Assembly: GCA_027382625.1 (NCBI GenBank)
Contig: JAJKFJ010021982.1
Location: forward strand, 1-64,000
DNA: 64,000 nucleotides
Source: Tetmemena sp. SeJ-2015
Lineage: Eukaryota > Ciliophora > Spirotrichea > Sporadotrichida > Oxytrichidae
Direction of reading: 5' to 3'
Each line of letters begins with the position of its first letter. Position 1 is the first letter of the stretch. Positions 24,901-33,400 of this stretch are shown one piece after another. A program made the position numbers and the translations under genes. The notes beneath the pieces were generated by a model. It worked only from the letters and a program-made list of their open reading frames with translations. It ran no database searches and was not told the DNA's origin.

Positions 24901-27244
24901 CCTCCTGGTTTATACCTGATCAGTTTTCTTGTCTGAATCTGAGGAGTTAAAGCAACGACTCATCTACTCAGATGTCTACTTGTCAACATGATATTACAAT
25001 TTTTAGACTCAAAATTTTATCTTGTAATAAATTAGGCCTCCAGAATAATTTAGAAATATTTAATAAAAGCGCTTAATTAAAACTCATTTTTATAAGAGCA
25101 ATAGTATTCTAAGTTAGAGTGTTGAGAAGCGACTGTGTTCAGGTTGTCTAGAGTCTAATTATTATTTTCAAACGTTTATCCCTGCATTAGATTCCTTCCT
25201 TGGTAGTCAATAGATTAGTGATCTACACTATCTTATTTCTTGAATGAGTCATTTTTATAATCAAATGAATTTATCAAACCTGTTTTAGGGAGAAAGAGAG
25301 AGGTCTGCGTGTTGTACCTCCTAGAAGTCGTTATAGTTAAATTCATCTACTCTAGGTTCGAGACCAGCTCTCTGATTTTCGATCTTAGAAGCAGAGAAAA
25401 CACTCAAAGCCTAACTCAGTCCTTGATTAGTCAGCCTGAAATTCTCAGGGGACTTTCTTAGTAGATTTTAAGATTTGAAGGTTAGCTTTGATTGCTTTCA
25501 TTTCCCTAGTTAACAGAAACTCCTCTATTATCTCTTGATTTAGATCTATGAGAAGCGATATTGGTGTGCTGTGAAGACAAATGAGATGGTGATAGCAAGT
25601 TTATCTTATTAATTTTAGGGTGAGGATGAGCTTGAGGTAAGGATGAAGGATGAGTGATGGTGCTATTGAAGTGATTCGATTACTTTTTGGAAGATCTAAC
25701 TTTGGCCTTGAGACTAGTTGACATTGTCAAAGACAGATTTAATGGACACTGAACACCGTTTATTAAGCTACTTGTGATTGGCTTTTATCCATTTGTCTGT
25801 CCATTTTACTTTAAATTCTTCTTGTTGGAAATGAGCTTTGAAACTTTGAGAAGCTCTTCCTTTTCATTAAACTCTGGGAATATTTTTGGAAAATCCACAT
25901 TCTAGATTTCTTGCAAGGCCTTTCTCGCTTTATGGCTTCTCTTGTTTACTTTTGCAAGGAAGGTGTTCTCATTTTCTTTCTCAAAGGCTTTAACTTCATT
26001 TGTGTATGTGTTTATATCTCTAACCTATGTTCTAATATTAAAATGAAATTAGCTTAAGCAGACTTGAGTCTCAGTTGCTCATTTTCAAGAGTTGAAGCGA
26101 TATTGGATTTTACAAGAGTCTCTCTGCTAGTTATCTAAGTCCTAATCCATTAGTATAACTCACTAACAGCCTATCTCCGCTCATTTGCAGTCTAAACTAG
26201 CGAGTTTTACTGGCTTTCAATGGTGTGTTGCATATTCAATAGCTTATCTTTAATCTTCAGAGCTTGATCAGCTTACTCCTCTAAGGACTATTTCTCTTGC
26301 TCATAGGCCTTCGCAGTCGCGATTATCTCGTGAGCTTTGTGTAAATCAGTCAACACTATACAGTCTATGCACAATAGCAATTGGCAGGTTTGGCAAAAGG
26401 CCTTGATCTTCTTCTTATGAGTCAAGCAGCTAGAATATTTGCTGCATCGCTTTGAATCTTCATTAGTGATAGAGCTGTCTGAATCATGAGAGTAATTATT
26501 ATTGCTGTTGCTCTGTGTGTTAATTGATCTACCCTGGGCTGAGGAATAATTGCAAACACCAAATTACAAGCTTGTTTATTCATCTGTAGAATCTATTAAG
26601 ATCTTTCGGCAAGGAGTTACCTATCCAGAATCAAACTCATCTTGATCTTCCATATCATCATGCTCAATCTCGCTTTCTGAATCTTAACAAGAAATAAATT
26701 TACGATCGGACTGCTTCGACCTCTAATCGAGGCTGGACTTGAAATGAAGATGCAGTGATTAATCTGTAGCACTTCCACTAGCAGTTGTATTGTTCTCAAT
26801 TTACCCACCTCCATTTGTAGTTCCACTGGAAGTATTCATAGTTTGTCTTTGGTTATTTTTCAGAACTTAGACTACTATAATCTTATCTTTCTCGTCTTAA
26901 TTTTTTCCTTCCTTACTCTTGCTTCCTTTATTGCTTTCAGAGTGATTCTTTGATTGATTTTACTGTTTAAGTATGTTGAGAAGCGCTAGATTTTTTGGAA
27001 ATTGTCTGTTTATTATCTCACTGATCTCGTTTTCATTTTTCATAGCTTGACTATTATCAATTGAAATAAGCTCAAAGCACTCAGGGCAGGTCAGCTTTTT
27101 ACTTGCCTTAAGATTTAAATAAAATTTAAAAAGCTTTTGCTTGAGGCAGTTCTCGCAGACTGTATGACCACACTGGATAATTATCCTCGGGAAATGAGTT
27201 GAGCTGTCATAGTCGCTGGAGCATAACGTACATTAAATTCGCAT
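21937..27244 (-). CDS. Large RING / B-box / coiled-coil / Kelch protein
   Basis: Probably a TRIM-like E3 ubiquitin ligase. The ATG at 27244 gives MRIQCTLCSS, then a RING finger (C-x2-C, then QCGHTVCENC, then CPEC). An acidic and Ser/Asn-rich segment follows, then a B-box zinc finger near 26440-26350 (CSKYSSCLTHKKK, FCQTCQLLLCIDC, HKAH). A coiled coil rich in Glu/Lys/Gln runs to about 25850, with a 32-nt GT-AG intron inside it. A long Ser/Asn/Gln-rich linker fills 25800-24000, then a less biased region leads to Kelch repeats at about 22950-22090 (VYAIGGYNG, IYVVGGFNG). The whole would exceed 1500 residues. The first TGA in the last Kelch frame is at 21937-21939; the true end may be nearer 22070. 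It could be two genes, but I found no intergenic gap or new start between B-box and Kelch. Confidence 0.7.
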
Positions 27245-27388
27245 TTTCTAATTTATAAGTCAACCGCCAACTTCATGCATAATCTTTCTCATGATCAGGT
27301 TTAAAGCAATTTTTGGATAGAGAAATGTAAACTATATTGATTCTTAATTAAGTTGAATAGCATATACCATTTTACTAATTGGTGCAGT

Positions 27389-28904
27389 TCAATCCATATC
27401 TACGTCTTCTTCCATTTTCTGAGGTCCCTTGCCTGGCAGAGTTTAATAAAACTACGATAGATATGAAAGTGGAGAACAATTCTTTCCTAGTCTCTGGGGT
27501 TATTAGATAGTGCTGCTGAATTTTAAGAAGCGCCTTTAGCTTTGCTCTCTGCTGCTCATTTAGACTTAGACGGTATGCTGAAACGAAAGCTAGCAGAGTC
27601 TGGTGCCACATCACAGGCATCTCAGGAACTTAAATTAAGTAGAAAAAATTCGAATAACAACTTGATCTCTCTTGGTCTCATCTTCGTTGTCTTCGTCAGG
27701 TAGTCCAAACTTGCAGAAGAAATCTATCAACATGTCCAAAGCAGGTGCAGGGAGTGCATATCTCTTCTCAATAAGTACCTTGATGAAGTAGCCATAAAAT
27801 TAATGAATGATTAAAAGGAGCCTGTTCCGATGTTGTAGTCCATTTGACTGAGCTTGCAAAGGGCAGCACTAGAGTGGACGCTGGGGATGGAGACCTTGCT
27901 CAAGAAAATAAATATTAGTTAGTGGCCACAAGATTGATCCGATAATCAGTGCTTCTCTGCTGCTAGCATCCTCAGCAACTGGTAGTAGGATTCCTTTGAA
28001 GAAAGCTGCTGGCTTGAAGAGCGCTTTCTTAAGTGCCATATACAAATGGTAGTTCAGCTTCTTATAAGTAGAGATATTCTCTCTGACGTTAGGCAGAAGC
28101 ACCAAGTTGTAGAAACGCTGAGTCATCTTAGAGTTAAGATTTGAGCAGAAAGATCTTGGTTGCTTCACGAGTTGAGACTACAGACCACTGCTCTGGTTTT
28201 GTCAAGAACAGAAGTTATAAGATGGGAAATATAATCCTCAATTTTAAGTTCCTCCCAGTTTGCAACTTGAGGGATGATCTTGAAGAGCTTAGGGATCTTG
28301 CCTGACTTATAACTCTTCAGGATAGTTCCTAATGACTTGTAAGCTGCAACTAATTTAGGGTCAAGAGTAGATGCAACTCCCTCTTCCAAATCCTCGTACC
28401 TAGCAGGCCCCTTCTTCTCCTCTTGCTTATTCCATCAGCGAATTGGCCAGTTTGCAACTTCTGCATAATCAGGTCAGCAAGGTTCAGGCCCTGTCCTTCT
28501 TCCTACTGCTTGCTATTCTTCTTGACTTCACTCTTCTTCTAATTAAGGGCTTGGAGTAGCTTCTCGTCATTCTTGGAGATTTGGTTCTTGTCATTCTCTG
28601 GCACATCGAAGTAGCCGTCCTTCTCGAATACATCCTTCTCATGATCATCAACTACATCTTCCCATTCATCATCAGATCCCTCCTTCTTCTTTAGCTTGCC
28701 CTTAGATGCCAGCTTCTCTGCCTTTTTAAGTTGCAGCTCCTTCTCCTTGTTGTCCTTGCGTTCCTTCACTTTTTCAAGTTAGTAAGCTCTCTTCATTCTA
28801 AGTTTCTTGTCTGCATCCTTCTTGGAGATGTTCTTCTTTACTGCCTTCTTAGCGTCGAAGCCGAGGCCTCCCCTTGATGGTTTAGATAACTCGCCCTTTC
28901 CCAT
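27389..28904 (-). CDS. BYSL: Bystin / Enp1, 40S ribosome biogenesis factor
   Basis: Nuclear pre-40S assembly factor needed for 18S rRNA processing and export. The ATG at 28904 gives a basic N-terminus ([13 protein letters not shown]), then a Lys/Glu-rich region and the bystin domain: [18 protein letters not shown], then after an in-frame Gln codon [73 protein letters not shown] and [12 protein letters not shown]. Three IESs (27790-27822, 27901-27931, 28423-28455) explain three frame breaks. Near the end a short intron or IES probably leads to an acidic tail ending at TGA 27389; reading straight through gives a non-conserved tail to about 27275. It is divergently arranged with the RBM22 gene. 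Confidence 0.92.
27790..27822 (-). other. IES in bystin gene, 29 nt, pointer GGCT
   Basis: AGCC on the plus strand at 27790-27793 and 27819-27822. Excision with one copy joins MDYNIGTG to [14 protein letters not shown] in frame, as in the bystin family. The excised DNA is AT-rich. Confidence 0.75.
27901..27931 (-). other. IES in bystin gene, 28 nt, pointer TTG
   Basis: CAA on the plus strand at 27901-27903 and 27929-27931. Removal gives [15 protein letters not shown], the expected bystin core. The segment also contains GTGG...TTGAG and CTAAC, so an intron was considered; splicing it that way would lose one conserved residue. Confidence 0.7.
28423..28455 (-). other. IES in bystin gene, 29 nt, pointer GCAA
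   Basis: TTGC on the plus strand at 28423-28426 and 28452-28455. Removing 29 nt joins LIMQKLQ to [14 protein letters not shown] in frame. Without removal the two coding parts are in different frames and no GT-AG pair fixes this. Confidence 0.7.
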
Positions 28905-29109
28905 TATTTAGTAGCTTGATAAACTATATATAATCTATTATTCTTTCACTTTCGCAATTGTTTCCTCTTTTTCATCCTAGGGAGGTTTGAATATTATGAG
29001 CTGAATTAGAATGGAATTATTATAAATTAATATTGGGGGAAATAAACTAGCACGCACTCTTACTTACATCTGATCAATTAAGGATTGATTTTGACAATAC
29101 TAGTTTCTA
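28905..29109. promoter_or_regulatory. Shared divergent 5' region of bystin and RBM22 genes
   Basis: About 205 bp of AT-rich DNA separate two divergent ATGs (28904 minus, 29110 plus). In this germline contig both somatic promoters, and possibly the somatic chromosome ends, must lie here if the genes are separate. No specific motif is identified. Confidence 0.4.
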
Positions 29110-30414
29110 ATGGGAGAAAGAGGAATGGGCATCCGCTCCGGTGCCAACAAGTCAGGCTGGGAGAAGTCTGACTTTCCCATCCTGTGCGACACTTGTCTAG
29201 GTGAGAACCCTTACGTCAGAATGACCAAGTCTGAGTTTGCTAGGGAGTGCAAGGTCTGCCAGCGCCCCTTCACCGTTTTCAGATGGAAGCCAGGCGCAGC
29301 AGGTCGCTACAAGAAGACCGAGATCTGTCAGACCTGCGCCAAGATTAAGAATGTGTGCTAGACTTGCTTGTTCGATCTGGACTTTGGCCTGCCAGTGGAA
29401 CTCAGAGATAAATTTATAGACTCGAAGGAATTAGTCAGCATGCCCAAGGACGCCATTAACAGAGACTTCTGGTCCAACTCCATGAATCAGAACATAGACA
29501 AGCTAGAGCTGCCTTATAAGAACCCAGAGGTGCAGGAGGCCCTTTCGAAGATGTCTAGAGGATTCTTACCCAGCTACAAACGTAACCAAGCTCACGTATG
29601 CAGTTTCTATGTACGCGGGGAGTGCAACAGAGGCAAGGCTTGCCCCTACAGGCACACTAACATCACTGATGAAGATTTGGAGTCCATGAAGAAAGGTTAA
29701 GGCTCTGTTGATGAGCGCATCAGGAACAGGTTCCACGGTATCAATGATCCAGTAGCGAAGAAGATCCTCGATAGAGTTAAGGAAGTGAATGTGCCGACTC
29801 CTCCTGAAGATATGAACATTACAACAGTTTTTCTGGGTGGAGTAACTGAAGAGAGCGGGATCACTGAGGAAATGCTACGAGAGTCTCTGGAGTCCTTTGG
29901 AAAGATAAAAGGAGTGAAGATGATTCAGAAGTAGGGGTGTGCGTTTGTGAGCTACCATGCACGAGAGTCAGCTGAGAAGGCAGTCGAGGCTATCTTTGAC
30001 AGATTCTTTGTCAACAACAAGAAACTCAAAGTGCTCTGGGCTAAGGCTTAACTGGAGTAACCAACTGCTCACGCTAAACATGGTGGAAATAAAGGGGGCA
30101 ACTAGCAAGCAACAGGCGGCTAAAAGCACTAAGGTTCGCATAAGCACACCAGCTAGAAGAGAGAGGTAAAAGATAAGGATGACCAAGAAGAAGAGGAGGA
30201 GGAGAAGCAGCCTCAAGTTCACTAAATGATCAAGCAATCCAATCACTAATCATACCTTCATTATTAAAAGCTGAATGCGATTGAATAGACGTATGTGCCA
30301 AAGGAGGCAGTTAGCTAGAGAGAGGCAAGTGAGTAAATAAAACATGTAGGCATTACTCAAAACCAAAACCTTAAAAAGATCATGTTCAACTACGAGGACG
30401 ACGACGATCAGTGA
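29110..30414 (+). CDS. RBM22: RBM22 / Cwc2-Ecm2-type splicing factor
   Basis: Spliceosomal factor of the Prp19-related complex that contacts U6 snRNA and the catalytic core. The ATG at 29110 and TGA at 30412-30414 give 434 residues, close to the usual ~420. Order: N-terminal zinc-ribbon-like Cys region ([34 protein letters not shown]), a connecting segment with [14 protein letters not shown], a CCCH zinc finger at about 158-178 ([20 protein letters not shown]), a linker ([13 protein letters not shown]), an RRM at about 238-318 ([27 protein letters not shown]), then a Gln/Lys/Glu-rich tail. No intron or IES is needed. Many in-frame TAA/TAG codons fall where the family has Gln or variable residues, making this gene the clearest evidence for the code. 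Confidence 0.95.
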
Positions 30415-30445
30415 TGAGTAAGACGAAAGCAACGATATAATAACT

Positions 30446-33400
30446 TCAATATATCAATAACCTCAATAATTAATTCTCAAACTTAATCAATCTTTGGTTA
30501 TTAAAGTAATATAAGCTACTTGTTTAGCAATTATTTTATTATGAATACAGATATTTTTCAATCTCTTCTTACTCAAGAATTCGAAACACTATGGCCTTCT
30601 TGACTTACTCATATGTCTGATTAGTTGATATTTCTAGAATGATTCCTGGATGAGTTATTTAAAATCGTAGATGCATTTGGGTTATTAGTATGTTTGGACC
30701 TAGTTCTAGGTTTTTGCGTGGCCTGGGTGTGATTATGTCTGCTCTTCCTCTGTGTTTTAGGATGCTGTTCAATAATGCTTGAGTCATTATTAGCATGCTA
30801 TTCATCTTCCTCTTGGGGTATTCTATGAATAGATTGATCTCTGGACTATTGATCTTGCTCTCTTTGCGATGACTAGCTATTTGATCTCTTACTCCGCCTT
30901 CTCGTGAGGCATTAGAGTTTAGCAAGTCGTGCATGAGCATCTTAGCAAAGTCAGACACTGGCTGCTCAATCAGCACAAAAAGAAAAAATGCAAGACCGAA
31001 AGAACAGCAAATGCTGAAAGTGAAAGACACCACCACTTCAATCAAACTCACATACACTCCTGACGAAGAACTACGCTAACTCTAAAAAATCACACTACAA
31101 ACTGGCATTACCAACATGGATCCATAAATTTATTGCTCTTCATTTTATAAAAGTGAGCTTAGAGAGTGACTGCATCAGATTAGAACCCAAAGTGTTAAGA
31201 AGTAAGTTGGGCTTGCAAATAAACAGATATAACACAAAGCAGCAAAAGCCAAGCAAGAAGATGAATTTGCCAAGTCCCATCAGTACAGCATTCTTCACTC
31301 TTAGATCCTAGTGCTTAAAGAAAGCTGACTATCATGCCAATCAGGACTATTCACAATTATTTATTATCGGACTGCCGTAAAAGACTGCATTTATGTAAAA
31401 GCAAACGGCTGCTGTGATAACGAAAAGAAAGGGCGTTACGTGAGACTTGTGAGTCCAGTTTAAGAATGGATGTTGCAACTTTTCTTTGAGTCTGGCTTCT
31501 TCTTGAAACCACACAATCTTTTAGTAGTAAATGGCTATGATAACACCCATGAGGTAACTATCCAGTCTCACATAAGGCCTTATTGTGAAATCAGAAAACA
31601 TGTCAACATCGATTAGCTGCTAGTTAAATTAACCTATCTCACTATTTTTATGTAGTACCCTTGTCCATAGTCTCCAAGATAAATCAAGAAAGAGTAGATA
31701 ACAATTTAATGTCTATCATCATTTTTAAAAAGAGATAGCAGCACCCATTAAGATAGACATGCTCAAAAGCATAGAGGTGAATTTCGCATACTTAGTGTAC
31801 AGATAAGTAAAGCATATGCAAAGCAGGAGAAGATGGACATCATTAGCTACAAAAGCAGACCAAATCATGCAATTCCCGTCTTCACTTGATAAATTAGATC
31901 GATCGAAGGGAACTAGATTGCTAACGGGAACTATCACAGACCACCAATAAGAGTCACACCCTCCGAATAATTTGTTATAGTACTCAGCTGAAAGGTTTCC
32001 AAAGCTCCAATAGGGTAGAGTAAACCAGAATATAAGAAGTGCAGCATAAAGACTGGGGAGAAGTCTGACTATTCTTATAAAAGCTACTTTGAAGAGAGTA
32101 GTGAGATTGATTCCATTCATTAAAAACGCTTTTTATATTGAATTTGAAAATATTTGCACTGCCTGATTATACTCCCTTGCTATTCTTAAAAGCTTGTTGG
32201 TGATAAGTAGTGCTGTAATGAAAGATAAAATTGATTTGATGAAGTAGAAGATGTCTATAGCTCTTTCTGATAATGCTAAGAGTTAAAGATAAGCAGTATG
32301 CTCTTCTTTCCATTCAATTAGTTTCCATTTATTCTTCTCATTGGCATCTAGAAGAAGGACTTAGCATAATTTTATAAATTTATCTAGCTGAAGTAAAGCC
32401 AAATCCATAAAAAGTTGAGGACTTTGAGCCCATCTAGAATCTTCAACTCTTGCTGGATTTCAATACCGTTGCTACCCAAGACCTAATCTCGCTCAGTGCA
32501 AAGTATTTCAAAACTTCTGGTCATTGAGAAGACTTTCAGGTAAGAATAGTTTGATCTATTAGGCAGGATTTAATATCTCCCTTCGAAGGAATTAGACTAC
32601 TGCTCAGTTAGGAAACTTGAAATGCTTGGGCGATCTCTTAGAGTGAAAGAGTCACTACTTTGAATGCCAAAGTTTGGCCTTCTTACTATGGTAGACTCGC
32701 TCCCAGATCCCTCTTAGTTTCTGCTTCCATTTAAAATGAAATTTTATAATAAAGTTTCCAGTTCCTGAACTTCGGTGATTCCAAAACCTCCCTAGAATGT
32801 TGAATACAAATAAGTAAAAATCCAGTGGGCTGGGATTGAGGATTAGCTCTGTTAAAACTCTATGAGTTCTTGACTTGCCTAGAGTTGTTGAGTAGGCTTG
32901 AAGTTCTATTGTTTATGAAACTACTTTAGTTCTAGCCCTGATCTTCATCCTGACTCGATCCCTAGGACTCCTGTTGCTGATGATTCTGATTATTGAGAAA
33001 ATCGTAGCTGTAGTTATTGCTCTAGTTATTACTATCTAATAAATCTAGCACTGTCTTAGTGAGTGAGTCCTTGTAAAGCTAGCTTTGCTGTTCATCTTTG
33101 AGTTTATCGAGGACTGCTCTTTCTTCTCCTCTGTACTTGGAGTAGAGATCACTCACAGTTTGCACTAACATTAGAAGTAAGTAAACCCCACCGCATATAG
33201 CCACAGCTAGAGCGGAGCTTGAAGTTGATGAGCGCAGATTTTCCACTTGTTCGTCAGGGTAGCCAACCTCCCAGCTGCACTCAGTTGCCTTTCTAGTACT
33301 TTACTCCTCTAAGGTGTATATTAATAACGCATGCAATAGAGATATTTGAAACTGGTTGCTGCACATTTGAGTTTATAGTTTTGTGAGAATAGACTCTATC

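Noticed and set aside
29110..30414. RBM22 region as several short genes or a pseudogene with many stops
   Set aside because: All internal TAA and TAG codons lie in a single frame with continuous homology; they are sense codons in this organism.
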